In this document: positions 10,004-18,541 of the stretch, in pieces | Numbering within the stretch: position 1 is the stretch's first letter | How the letters are laid out: every line of letters starts with the position of its first letter | NCBI GenBank assembly: GCA_038522635.1 | Contig: JBCBJZ010000002.1 | Location: forward strand, 6,811-70,810 | Length of the DNA stretch: 64,000 bases | From: JBCBJZ01 sp038522635 | Lineage (GTDB): Bacteria > Pseudomonadota > Alphaproteobacteria > Rhizobiales > Hyphomicrobiaceae | Direction: 5' to 3' | Notes under the pieces: model-generated | Told to the model about the DNA's origin: nothing | What the model saw: the letters and a program-made list of their open reading frames with translations, nothing else | The model's database searches: none | Position numbers and translations under genes: made by a program

Positions 10004-10699
10004 TCAAACCGACAGATGCCGGCGCACGTCCGTTTCGCTCATGTCGGCCCGGCTGCCCGCAAGCACCACCTGACCACGATCCATCACGGCATAGTCGTCC
10101 GCGAGATCACGGGCAAACTCGAAATACTGCTCAACGAGCACGATCGCCATCGTGCCGGTGTCGCGAAGGTGCTCGATCGCCCGGCCGATGTCTTTGATGA
10201 TCGAGGGCTGGATTCCTTCGGTCGGTTCATCGAGCACGAGCAGGCTCGGTCGCATGGTCATCGCCCGCCCGATCGCCAACTGCTGTTGCTGGCCGCCGGA
10301 GAGGTCACCACCGCGTCGCCGCAGCATGTCCTTGAGGACCGGGAACAGCTCGAAGACCTCGTCTGGGATGAAGCGTTGCCCACGCGCGGCCGCCGCAAGC
10401 CCGGTTTCGAGGTTTTCGCGGACGCTCAGCAGCGGGAAAATCTCGCGCCCCTGCGGTACGATTGCGACGCCCGAGCGTGCACGCGCGTGCGCGGGTTGAT
10501 GCGTGATGTCGGCATCGCGCCAGCGGATCGTGCCTTCGCTGACCGGGTGCTGGCCGGTGATGGCGCGCAGAAGGCTCGTTTTGCCAACCCCGTTGCGTCC
10601 CAGCACGCTTGTCACCTTGCCGATCTCAGCGGTGAGCGACACACCGCGCAACGCTTGGGCCGCGCCGTAGTGAAGGTTGATCGTATCCACCTGCAACAT
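10004..10699 (-). CDS. urtE: Urea ABC transporter ATP-binding protein UrtE
   Basis: One of two ATPases powering urea uptake. At 231 residues it has Walker A GRNGVGKTSLLRAITG, the signature DLSGGQQQQLAIGRAMTM, and Walker B LLVLDEPTEGIQPSII, the last typical of UrtE/LivF proteins. It acts with UrtD at the cytoplasmic face of UrtBC. It starts four bases after the urtD stop and is followed closely by ureD. Confidence 0.95.
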   Translation of the reverse strand: MLQVDTINLHYGAAQALRGVSLTAEIGKVTSVLGRNGVGKTSLLRAITGQHPVSEGTIRWRDADITHQPAHARARSGVAIVPQGREIFPLLSVRENLETGLAAAARGQRFIPDEVFELFPVLKDMLRRRGGDLSGGQQQQLAIGRAMTMRPSLLVLDEPTEGIQPSIIKDIGRAIEHLRDTGTMAIVLVEQYFEFARDLADDYAVMDRGQVVLAGSRADMSETDVRRHLSV

Positions 10700-10702
10700 C
10701 GT

Positions 10703-11455
10703 CTAACGCCCCAAGTAAACTTCGACGACGCGCTCATCGGCCGAGACGGCATCGATTGAGCCCTCCGCCAGAACGCTGCCCTCATGCAGGCAGGTGACGC
10801 GGACATCGAGCGCCCGCACGAAGGTCATGTCGTGCTCAACCACCACAACGGAATGGCTGCGCGCGATGTCCCTCAGCAAGGTCGCGGTATCTTCGGTCTC
10901 GGCATCGGTCATGCCAGCGGCCGGTTCATCGACGAGCAGCAACTTGGGGTCTTGCGCGAGCAGCATACCGATCTCAAGCCACTGTTTTTGGCCGTGGCTA
11001 AGCGCGCCCGCAGGCGTGTTGCGCAAGCCCGTCAGGCGGACCCGGTCGAGGATCTGGTCAATCGCGTCATCGCCGATCGCATCGCGGGCGCCCCAAAGCG
11101 CGGACGTGGTGGTGCGCGGGCCGGCGAGCGCCAGACGGATGTTGTCGGCTAATGTGTGGCTTTCGAAGACGGTCGGCTTTTGGAATTTGCGGCCGATCCC
11201 GAGGTTGGCGATCTGCGTTTCATCAAGCTTGGTCAGATCGTGTGAACCATCGAACAGTGCCACGCCTTCATCGGGGCGCGTCTTGCCGGTGATGACGTCC
11301 ATCATGGTGGTTTTGCCCGCGCCGTTAGGGCCGATGATCGCGCGCATTTCGCCAGGCTCCAAGAACAACGACAGGCTGTTGAGGGCCTTGAAGCCATCGA
11401 AGCTGACGGAGATGCCGTCGAGATAAAGCACGGATGATGTTTCGCGTGGGCTCAT
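10703..11455 (-). CDS. urtD: Urea ABC transporter ATP-binding protein UrtD
   Basis: ATPase partner of UrtE, 250 residues. Walker A is GPNGAGKTTMMDVITG, the signature is the atypical LSHGQKQWLEIGMLL, and Walker B runs into LLLVDEPAAGMTDAET, a combination typical of UrtD. It lies 18 bases downstream of urtC and 3 bases upstream of urtE. Confidence 0.96.
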   Translation of the reverse strand: MSPRETSSVLYLDGISVSFDGFKALNSLSLFLEPGEMRAIIGPNGAGKTTMMDVITGKTRPDEGVALFDGSHDLTKLDETQIANLGIGRKFQKPTVFESHTLADNIRLALAGPRTTTSALWGARDAIGDDAIDQILDRVRLTGLRNTPAGALSHGQKQWLEIGMLLAQDPKLLLVDEPAAGMTDAETEDTATLLRDIARSHSVVVVEHDMTFVRALDVRVTCLHEGSVLAEGSIDAVSADERVVEVYLGR

Positions 11456-11473
11456 CGCGCAGGTTGGCTCCAG

Positions 11474-12664
11474 CTACTCTGCCGCTTGCGGGGATGGCGG
11501 TCGTGACGGGGCCGGTGAAGGCGGCTGCGGTGGGGCGGGTGTCGTGGCCGCGTCGGGTTTGCGTTTCGCGCGCAAGCCCTCGATCCAGGAGGTGAACGTG
11601 CCAACGATGCCCTTGGGCAGCAGCAAGGTCACCAGGATGAACAGCCCGCCGAGCGCAAACAGCCAATAGGGTGCGAGCGCGCCCGTCGTGAACGTGGTCT
11701 TCATGAAGTTGACCAGCACGGCACCAAGGGCTGCACCCGTCAACGTTCCGCGTCCCCCCACGGCGACCCAGATGACGGCTTCGATCGAGTTCGCGGGCGC
11801 GAATTCCGATGGGTTAATGATGCCCACCTGAACCACGTAAAGCGCACCGGCGATGCCCGCCATGCACGCCGATGCGACGAACGCTAACAGCTTGTAGCTC
11901 TCAACACGGTAGCCGAGAAAACGGGTGCGGCTTTCCGCATCGCGGATCGCGACCAGCACCTTGCCGTAGGTCGACGTCACCAGGATGCGGCACACCGTGT
12001 AGACGAGAGCAAGCGTCGCGACCGTGATCACGAACAGCGTGAGACGGGTGCTGTTCGCCTGCACGTCAAAGCCGAGGATGTCCTTGAAGTCGGTAAGGCC
12101 GTTGTTGCCGCCAAAGCCCATCTCGTTGCGGAAGAACGCAAGCATCAGCGCGTAAGTCATCGCCTGCGTGATGATCGACAGGTAGACGCCGGTGACGCGT
12201 GAGCGGAAAGCCAGCCAGCCGAACACGAAGGCGAGCAGCCCCGGCACCAGCACGATCATGATCAAGGCGAACGGGAAGAGATCGAACCCGTACCAGAACC
12301 AGGGAAGATCCTGCCAGTTGAGGAACACCATGAAATCGGGCAGCGTGGGATGGGCGTAAACACCCCGCGTTCCGATCTGGCGCATGAGGTACATGCCCAT
12401 CGCGTAGCCGCCGAGCGCGAAGAACGCGGCGTGGCCAAGCGACAGGATCCCGCAGTAGCCCCAGACGAGATCGAGGGCGACGGCCAGGATCGCGTAACAA
12501 AGGTACTTGCCGAGCAGCGAGACGACGTGGGTCGGCACGTGCAACGCATGGTCGGGCGGGAGCAGCACGTTCGACGTCGGGATCAACACGGCCAGCAGGA
12601 AGAGCACGGTGAGGAAAACCTTGCTGCCGGTGTCGCTGAGGCTGAAAATGGCACGCGTGATCAT
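11474..12664 (-). CDS. urtC: Urea ABC transporter permease UrtC
   Basis: Inner-membrane permease of the LivM type, about 396 residues, starting MITRAIFSLSDTGSK. It has multiple hydrophobic segments, the family stretch WGYCGILSLGHAAFFALGGY, and NNGLTDFKDILGF, ending in a charged and Pro-rich cytoplasmic tail. Its ATG overlaps the urtB stop (ATGA). Upstream in-frame sequence is shadow coding inside urtB and is excluded. Confidence 0.95.
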   Translation of the reverse strand: MITRAIFSLSDTGSKVFLTVLFLLAVLIPTSNVLLPPDHALHVPTHVVSLLGKYLCYAILAVALDLVWGYCGILSLGHAAFFALGGYAMGMYLMRQIGTRGVYAHPTLPDFMVFLNWQDLPWFWYGFDLFPFALIMIVLVPGLLAFVFGWLAFRSRVTGVYLSIITQAMTYALMLAFFRNEMGFGGNNGLTDFKDILGFDVQANSTRLTLFVITVATLALVYTVCRILVTSTYGKVLVAIRDAESRTRFLGYRVESYKLLAFVASACMAGIAGALYVVQVGIINPSEFAPANSIEAVIWVAVGGRGTLTGAALGAVLVNFMKTTFTTGALAPYWLFALGGLFILVTLLLPKGIVGTFTSWIEGLRAKRKPDAATTPAPPQPPSPAPSRPPSPQAAE

Positions 12665-14658
12665 GTTTCCACCGCCCGGCCTTTGAGCGCGAACAACCCG
12701 CGCGGGCGCTTCTGGATGAACAAGATCAGCAACACCAGGATGAAGATCTTGGCCAGCACCGCACCTGCCATGGGTTCCAGCACCTTGTTGGTGATGCCGA
12801 GGGTGAGCGCGGAGACGAGCGTGCCCCACAAGTTACCGACCCCGCCGAACACCACCACCAAGAAGCTGTCGACGATGTAGTTCTGGCCGAGGTTTGGCGA
12901 GACGTTGTCGATCTGGCTGAGGGCGACGCCGGCAATGCCTGCGATGCCGGAGCCCAGGCCAAAGGTCAGCGCGTCGATGTAGCCGGTGCGAATGCCGGTG
13001 GATGCGGCCATGCGCCGGTTCTGCGTCACCGCGCGCATCCGCAGCCCCAACGTCGTCAGGCGCAGCAGCAGCAGCAGACTGACGAACACAACCAGCGCGA
13101 AGACGATGATCCAAAGGCGATTGTACGTGATCGCAAGGCCCATGAACTCAAAGCCGCCCGACATGAAAGACGGGTTACCGACTTCGCGGTTCGTCGGCCC
13201 AAAGATCGTGCGCACCGCCTGCTGCAGGATCAGGCTCACGCCCCAGGTTGCAAGCAGCGTTTCAAGCGGGCGGCCGTACAGGAACTGTATGATGCCGCGT
13301 TCAATCGCGATGCCGACGAGCCCCGCCATGGCGAAGGCCGTGGGCAGGGCGACCAGCAATGAATAGTCGAACAGGTCCGGCGCGTAGGCCCGGAAACCTT
13401 CCTGCACGACGAACGTGGTGTAAGCCCCGATCATCACCATTTCGCCGTGCGCCATGTTGATGACGCCCATCACGCCGAAGGTGATCGCAAGCCCGATCGC
13501 TGCGAGCAGCAACACCGATCCGAGCGACAGCCCGTACCAGACGTTCTGCGCGTAAGCGATGTAGGTGAGGCGCTGCTCGATCGCCGCGATGGCCGCCTTC
13601 GCCGCTTGCGACACGCGCTCTTCGCCATCGTTGAGCGCGGGGTTGATGGCGACGAGCGCGGGTCGGTCAGCGCGGGCGCGCAAGGTCTCGATGGCGCCGA
13701 GCTTGGCCGATGTGCTGCCGCCGTGCTTGAGGATGATCGCTGCGCGCGCTTGGCTCAGCCGCGCCTTGATGGTGGGGTCGCTTTCTTCGGCGATCAACGT
13801 TTCAAGGTCGCTGCGCAGCGCCTTATCGCGCGTTTGGAAGACGGACGTGGCCGCGCGCAGGCGGGCGGCCGGGTCCTTGGCGCGCAGTTGCAGCGTGCCG
13901 AGCGCGCGTTTGATGATGTTGCGCACGCGGTTGTTGACGCGCACCGAGCGTGCCCCTTTGGGCCGCCCGGAAACAGGCTCACCGGTCATGAACGCGAAGT
14001 GCGCTTTGCCATCGCGGTAGGCGATCTCGCCCGTCTTACGGTTGAGGTAGACGCGTCGCCGGCTCATCGCTTTGAGGATGACGGGGGCGTGGTCGACACC
14101 TGATGTTGCGATCAAGCCGATGGCTTTGATCGTCTTGCCGTAGTTGTTGGCCTTGAGCAGGTCGATGGCGGCTCGGAGCCGTCCAGATGGCGTGCTGAGG
14201 TCCGGCGCTGGCGGCGCCTTTGGCGGGGGCGAGGCGGCCGGTGGCGGCGGCGTCGATGGCGACGTTGTTGGCGTTGTGGGCGTTGCGGGCGGCGCCGTCG
14301 TCGTCGGCGTGGCCGCGGGAGCTGTGGTCGTTGCAGGCGTCGCTGGGGCGGCGGGCGTGGACGCATCCGGCGTCGCCTGGGCCAGCTGGGTCATCGCCCG
14401 AGCTGCCTCGTTCAGCCGTGCACGATCGACATCGACGTGCGCGGTGGCACTTGCGGTGCGCCCCTCATCGAAAGGCAGCGTTGCGGCGTGTACGGCCGCG
14501 CTCAAGCTTCCGCCCGCAATGACCGCGATGAGGACCATCGCCAGCAAACCGACCATCCGCATCAGCGTGCGCCGCGCAAGGGCCGCCGTGCCACCCGTAC
14601 GTCCCCCTCCAGCATGTGTGCAGCACTGCAAGCGCCTGTCGTCCTTCGTGCCCGTCAT
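12661..14658 (-). CDS. urtB: Urea ABC transporter permease UrtB with long N-terminal extension
   Basis: LivH-type permease of 665 residues, about twice the core length. Residues 1-60 include a hydrophobic signal-like segment; about 85-150 are a Pro/Thr/Ala linker with PATPTTPT-like repeats; about 155-350 form a polar helical region with repeated DLL/ALGTLQLRAKDPAARLRAA patterns. The permease core starts near YGLSLGSVLLLAAIGLAITF and contains GVINMAHGEMVMIGAYTTF and a DSFLVVVFGGVGNLWGT motif. Proteobacterial UrtB proteins often carry an extracytoplasmic helical domain; the long Pro/Thr linker is less usual. It overlaps urtC by four bases. Confidence 0.93.
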   Translation of the reverse strand: MTGTKDDRRLQCCTHAGGGRTGGTAALARRTLMRMVGLLAMVLIAVIAGGSLSAAVHAATLPFDEGRTASATAHVDVDRARLNEAARAMTQLAQATPDASTPAAPATPATTTAPAATPTTTAPPATPTTPTTSPSTPPPPAASPPPKAPPAPDLSTPSGRLRAAIDLLKANNYGKTIKAIGLIATSGVDHAPVILKAMSRRRVYLNRKTGEIAYRDGKAHFAFMTGEPVSGRPKGARSVRVNNRVRNIIKRALGTLQLRAKDPAARLRAATSVFQTRDKALRSDLETLIAEESDPTIKARLSQARAAIILKHGGSTSAKLGAIETLRARADRPALVAINPALNDGEERVSQAAKAAIAAIEQRLTYIAYAQNVWYGLSLGSVLLLAAIGLAITFGVMGVINMAHGEMVMIGAYTTFVVQEGFRAYAPDLFDYSLLVALPTAFAMAGLVGIAIERGIIQFLYGRPLETLLATWGVSLILQQAVRTIFGPTNREVGNPSFMSGGFEFMGLAITYNRLWIIVFALVVFVSLLLLLRLTTLGLRMRAVTQNRRMAASTGIRTGYIDALTFGLGSGIAGIAGVALSQIDNVSPNLGQNYIVDSFLVVVFGGVGNLWGTLVSALTLGITNKVLEPMAGAVLAKIFILVLLILFIQKRPRGLFALKGRAVET

Positions 14659-14785
14659 GAAACGTACGGCCGCCCCGCCATCGGTGTTCCGTCGATGACG
14701 AGGCGGCCGCGATCGCTGAACGTATCACCTGAGAATGGTGGTCCGTCGACCCTGTTAGGGCCGACGGGAGCTTAACCGTACCGCG

Positions 14786-16075
14786 TTAGCCGCACTTCTT
14801 CAGTTTGACGTTATAGTTGCCGCACTTCTTGCCCGGCCAATCGGACATCAGGTCCTTGGAGCCCGGCAGGAAGTCCGACCAGGCATCGCCCGGCACCAAT
14901 GCGTCGGTCTTCGAGACCACATCAAACTGACCCGTCTCGAGGATCTCACCGATCAGCACCGGCTTGGTGATGTGGTGGTTCGGCAGCATCTCAGACACAC
15001 CGCCCGTCAGGTTCGGGGTCTTCACGCCGATGATCGAGTCGATGATCTTGTCGGGCTCGACGCTCTTGGCCTTCTCAGCGGCTTTCACCCACATGTTGAA
15101 GCCGATGTAGTGCGCTTCCATCGGGTCGTTGGTGACGCGTTTCGGGTTCTTGGTGAACGCTTTCCATTGCTTGATGAAGGCGGCGTTGGCCGGCGTTTCC
15201 ACCGACTGGAAGTAGTTCCAGGCGGCGAGGTGGCCGACCAGGTTGGTGGTGTCGAGGCCTGCAAGTTCCTCTTCACCGACCGAGAAGGCCACGACCGGAA
15301 TGTCGGTGGCGTCCACGCCCTGGTTCGACAGCTCTTTGTAAAACGGCACGTTCGCATCGCCGTTGATGGTGGAGACCACGGCGGTCTTTTTGCCGGCGGC
15401 GCCGAACTTCTTGATGTCCGCCACGATCGTTTGCCAGTCGGCATGGCCGAACGGCGTGTAGTTGATCATGATGTCTTCGGCGGCGACGCCTTTGGCTTTG
15501 AGGAAAGCTTCAAGGATCTTGTTCGTCGTGCGCGGGTAGACGTAGTCGGTGCCAGCGAGCACCCAGCGTTTCACCGAGCCGCCGTCCTCGCTCATCAGAT
15601 ATTCAACGGCGGGGATGGCCTGCTGGTTCGGCGCAGCACCCGTGTAGAACACGTTGCGCTCGCTCTCTTCGCCCTCATACTGGACGGGGTAGAACAGCAC
15701 CGAGTTCAGTTCCTTGAAGACCGGCAGCACGGATTTCCGCGAGACCGACGTCCAGCAGCCGAAGGTGGCTGCGCATTTCTTCTGCGCGATCAATTCACGC
15801 GCTTTTTCCGCGAACAGCGGCCAGTTGGATGCGGGGTCAACGACAACCGGCTCCAGCTTCTTGCCAAGCAGGCCGCCCTTCTTGTTTTGCTCATCGATCA
15901 GCATGAGCATCACGTCTTTCAGCGTCGTCTCACTGATCGCCATCGTGCCCGACAGCGAGTGGAGGATGCCGACCTTGATGGTCTCATGACCACCGGCGCG
16001 GAGCGGAAGGGGTGCTGCGGCAAGCGCGGCGGCGGCGCTGGTCGCGCCAAGGAAGGACCGACGGGTAAGGCTCAT
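14786..16075 (-). CDS. urtA: Urea ABC transporter substrate-binding protein UrtA
   Basis: Periplasmic urea-binding protein, about 429 residues. It starts MSLTRRSFLGATSAAAALAA, a twin-arginine-type signal (TRRSFLG), followed by the family opening ETIKVGILHSLSGTMAISET and later GCWTSVSRKSVLPVFKE and FYPVQYEGEESERNVFYTGA. The ATG at 16075 has GGAG eight bases upstream; longer in-frame starts would bury the signal peptide. It is the first gene of the urt-ure block and follows a sigma-54-type promoter candidate at 16116-16131, with about 30 bases of leader. Confidence 0.97.
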   Translation of the reverse strand: MSLTRRSFLGATSAAAALAAAPLPLRAGGHETIKVGILHSLSGTMAISETTLKDVMLMLIDEQNKKGGLLGKKLEPVVVDPASNWPLFAEKARELIAQKKCAATFGCWTSVSRKSVLPVFKELNSVLFYPVQYEGEESERNVFYTGAAPNQQAIPAVEYLMSEDGGSVKRWVLAGTDYVYPRTTNKILEAFLKAKGVAAEDIMINYTPFGHADWQTIVADIKKFGAAGKKTAVVSTINGDANVPFYKELSNQGVDATDIPVVAFSVGEEELAGLDTTNLVGHLAAWNYFQSVETPANAAFIKQWKAFTKNPKRVTNDPMEAHYIGFNMWVKAAEKAKSVEPDKIIDSIIGVKTPNLTGGVSEMLPNHHITKPVLIGEILETGQFDVVSKTDALVPGDAWSDFLPGSKDLMSDWPGKKCGNYNVKLKKCG

Positions 16076-16115
16076 GGAGGTCTCCGGTAGAGGATGTTTC
16101 GACCTCGCGTTCTCT

Positions 16116-16131
16116 ACAAGCGCTGTGCCAA
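16116..16131 (-). promoter_or_regulatory. Candidate sigma-54 (-24/-12) promoter of urtA
   Basis: Read on the minus strand: TTGGCAC, five bases (AGCGC), then TTGT. The -24 box is perfect and the spacing exact; the -12 box differs from TTGC in its last base. It would start transcription about 30 bases before the urtA ATG. Nitrogen-limited (NtrC-type) control of urea uptake is the usual arrangement. Confidence 0.55.
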
Positions 16132-16250
16132 CTCGTTTACCATGCGCTAACCATGACGCTAAGGCTATGAAAGCGATGGGAAAACGCAGGACCGCCCCGC
16201 GTTCGGGCAGGTTCTGGGCAGGCCGCTGTGGCGCGCATAGTGGCGTTGGT

Positions 16251-16305
16251 TTGCCTATTGCTTGGGCAAATCGATGATGAGTCAATCATTGCTCAAATAG
16301 TGAGC
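16251..16305. promoter_or_regulatory. Two inverted repeats upstream of the urtA promoter
   Basis: TTGCC-N9-GGCAA lies at 16251-16269 and GCTCA-N5-TGAGC at 16291-16305, about 120-190 bases upstream of the predicted urtA transcription start, a normal distance for an enhancer-binding activator. Neither is a clean NtrC consensus. Candidate operator or enhancer only; the second might instead serve as a 3' hairpin for the MFS gene that ends at 16315. Confidence 0.4.
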
Positions 16306-16314
16306 ATCTATGAT

Positions 16315-17982
16315 CTAAGCACGCCGATGCGGTCGGGCGACCAAGACAAGCACAACCGCCAACGCTGTGAGCACCGCCAGCAACGTCCAAGCTTCGTTGA
16401 TCGCTTCAACCAGCCCTGCGCGCTCGATCATCGGGCGCGCCATGGCGATTTGCCCTGGCGTCGGCTCAACGCCTAGCGGTGGGAGCATGCTGATCGGGAT
16501 GCCGACCGTCTCCGCCGTTGCCGCATCGCGCGCTTTCAGGCCCTCCAGCAACCGTGCGCTGAAGACGGGCGTGCGTTGCCACAAAATCGTGTCCACCACG
16601 GCGATCCCGATCGCACCGCCAAGGTTGCGCATCAGGTTGAACAGCGCGCTGCCATCAGGCACCAGCGCGGCGGGCAGATGATCGAGCGCGAGCCGTGTTG
16701 GCGGGATCAGGCACAGCATGATGCCGACCCCGCGCACCACCTGCGGCCAAAACATCTCGTCATAGCCGGTCGAACGGGTCTGCTGCATGCTCATCGCCAG
16801 GCCGATAGCCAGCACAGCAAGGCCGACACCGGTTAACCAGCGCGGATCGACGCGCAGGTCCGCTTGAACCACCAAGGGTGAGACGATCAGTTGCGTCACC
16901 CCGGTGACGATGATGACGAGGCCGATCGCTAGCGGTCCGAACTCGCGAACAAGGCCTAAGAAGATCGCCATCAGATAGATCGATGAGAACAAGCCGATCC
17001 CGAAGACGAAGCTGATCGCGGCGGAGACGGCGAAGTTGCGCGAGCGCAGCAAACCAAGGTCGATGAGCGGTGCGCGTTCAGGTCGGACGCGATCCGCCGA
17101 CCGTTGGCCCTGTGGCCACGGCCAACAGCGGTAAACCAGCAGGCTGAGCGAAGCGATCACGATCACGGCGAGCCCAAGCGTCAGCGGCGACAGCCAGCCC
17201 CGCTGCGGCGCCTCTTTCAGCGTCACTTCAAGCAGGCCAAGCCCGATGACAAGGGCGGCCAAGGCGACCCGATCCACGCGCGCCAAAACGCTAAGCGCGA
17301 TGCGTTCGCGCGCCATCACGAAGGTTGCAACCAGCAGCGCTGCGATGCCCGGGCCAACGTTGATCAGGAACAGCCAGGGCCAACTGTAGGTCTGCGTGAT
17401 GTACCCGCCGATGGTCGGGCCAAGCGTCGGTGCGAGCACGGCAAGGCCGCCGGCCAAAGTGGCGGCCATCGCCTGTTGGCGGCCGCTGAACAGCAGGAAC
17501 GCGCTAGAGAAAACGAGCGGGATCAGACAGCCGCCGAAAAAGCCCTGGACCACGCGCGCGGCGATCAAACTGCCAAGCCCGGTGGCCATGGCGCACGCGA
17601 TGGACGCCAATGTAAAGGTGCTAAGCGCGATCAAAAACAGGCCGCGGATTCCGAACGCGCGCGTCAGCACGCCGGTCAGGGCGATCGCGATCACTTCAGC
17701 GATCAGATAGCTCGTTTGCACCCAGCTCATCTGATCAGGTGCCAACGCCAGCGCTTTGGCGATGGCCGGCAGCGACGTCACCACGATCTGGATGTCGAGG
17801 ATCGCCATGAACATGCCGACGCACAGCGCGGCAAAGCCGAGCCACCGGGCGAGCGGACCTTGTGTGCCCTGAGCCGCGTGGGGTCCGTGTTCCCCCCGCG
17901 TCCGTTCAGTCTGCGAGGCCGCCATCACGTCGGCAGCATCGCGCGCACCGGTCGCACCCGCGGGATCGTCAGGCTTGCTCAC
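16315..17982 (-). CDS. MFS drug/metabolite exporter, DHA2 (EmrB/QacA) type
   Basis: Inner-membrane proton-coupled exporter of about 555 residues with some 14 hydrophobic segments. Motifs include CVGMFMAILDIQIVVTSLP in the first helix, SWVQTSYLIAEVIAIALTG, and the helix 5 block LGPTIGGYITQTYSWPWLFLINVGPG typical of 14-helix exporters. Start is uncertain: GTG at 17982, ATG at 17925 or ATG at 18066 (the last would overlap the upstream gene by 38 bases). It ends the unit PKS - methyltransferase - MFS, so export of the polyketide product is a reasonable inference. Confidence 0.88.
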   Translation of the reverse strand: MSKPDDPAGATGARDAADVMAASQTERTRGEHGPHAAQGTQGPLARWLGFAALCVGMFMAILDIQIVVTSLPAIAKALALAPDQMSWVQTSYLIAEVIAIALTGVLTRAFGIRGLFLIALSTFTLASIACAMATGLGSLIAARVVQGFFGGCLIPLVFSSAFLLFSGRQQAMAATLAGGLAVLAPTLGPTIGGYITQTYSWPWLFLINVGPGIAALLVATFVMARERIALSVLARVDRVALAALVIGLGLLEVTLKEAPQRGWLSPLTLGLAVIVIASLSLLVYRCWPWPQGQRSADRVRPERAPLIDLGLLRSRNFAVSAAISFVFGIGLFSSIYLMAIFLGLVREFGPLAIGLVIIVTGVTQLIVSPLVVQADLRVDPRWLTGVGLAVLAIGLAMSMQQTRSTGYDEMFWPQVVRGVGIMLCLIPPTRLALDHLPAALVPDGSALFNLMRNLGGAIGIAVVDTILWQRTPVFSARLLEGLKARDAATAETVGIPISMLPPLGVEPTPGQIAMARPMIERAGLVEAINEAWTLLAVLTALAVVLVLVARPHRRA

Positions 17983-18028
17983 GGTTGCCGGTGCCCATCT
18001 GCCAGAGTGCGCGCGCCCCGGGTCAAGC

Positions 18029-18541
18029 TCACGGGCTGGCCGTTTCGGCGTGGTCGAGCGCCGCATTTTCAGCCCGGATGCGGATGGTGAGTACGGCCGC
18101 GTTGGCTAACGAAAAGACGAGCGCAAACATATAAAGTCCGAACGTTGCTGGCAGCACGGCGATTTCGCCGATCACCACCGCATAGTTGGGGTGGCTCAAA
18201 AAGCGAAACGGCCCTCCCGTGATGCGCGGCTCGCCGGGCAAGGTGATGATCCGCGTGGTCCAACGCGTTCCCAGCGTTGCGAGCACCCAAACGCGCAAAC
18301 CTTGCAGGATCACGAACGCGAGCAGCCCCAGCGTAGAGACCTCAAGCGGCATGGTGAGCGCCGCGTACCACAAGCCGATCAGCCAGGCGGCATGCAACAG
18401 CACGATCGCCGGATAGTGGCCCGGTGCGTGTTCCACCGCGCCGCGGGCCATGAGGCGCCTGGTGTTTCGCTGGGCGAGCCAGAGTTCGAACAGACGTTGG
18501 AGCGTGACGAACACAAGGATCGCCTGGGCGAGCGTAACCAT
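18029..18541 (-). CDS. Isoprenylcysteine carboxyl methyltransferase (ICMT)-family protein
   Basis: Integral-membrane methyltransferase family protein of 170 residues with about four or five hydrophobic helices and the SAM-binding C-terminal block RFLSHPNYAVVIGEIAVLP. In other bacteria such proteins are paired with type III polyketide synthases (for example BpsB beside BpsA in Bacillus) and O-methylate alkylpyrones or resorcinols; the same role is inferred here. The ATG at 18541 overlaps the PKS stop as TGATG, so the two are translated together. Confidence 0.86.
   Translation of the reverse strand: MVTLAQAILVFVTLQRLFELWLAQRNTRRLMARGAVEHAPGHYPAIVLLHAAWLIGLWYAALTMPLEVSTLGLLAFVILQGLRVWVLATLGTRWTTRIITLPGEPRITGGPFRFLSHPNYAVVIGEIAVLPATFGLYMFALVFSLANAAVLTIRIRAENAALDHAETASP

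Noticed and set aside
9377..10759. 460-codon plus-strand open frame opposite ureD and urtE
   Set aside because: No recognisable domain, and it lies over conserved genes; a codon-bias shadow.
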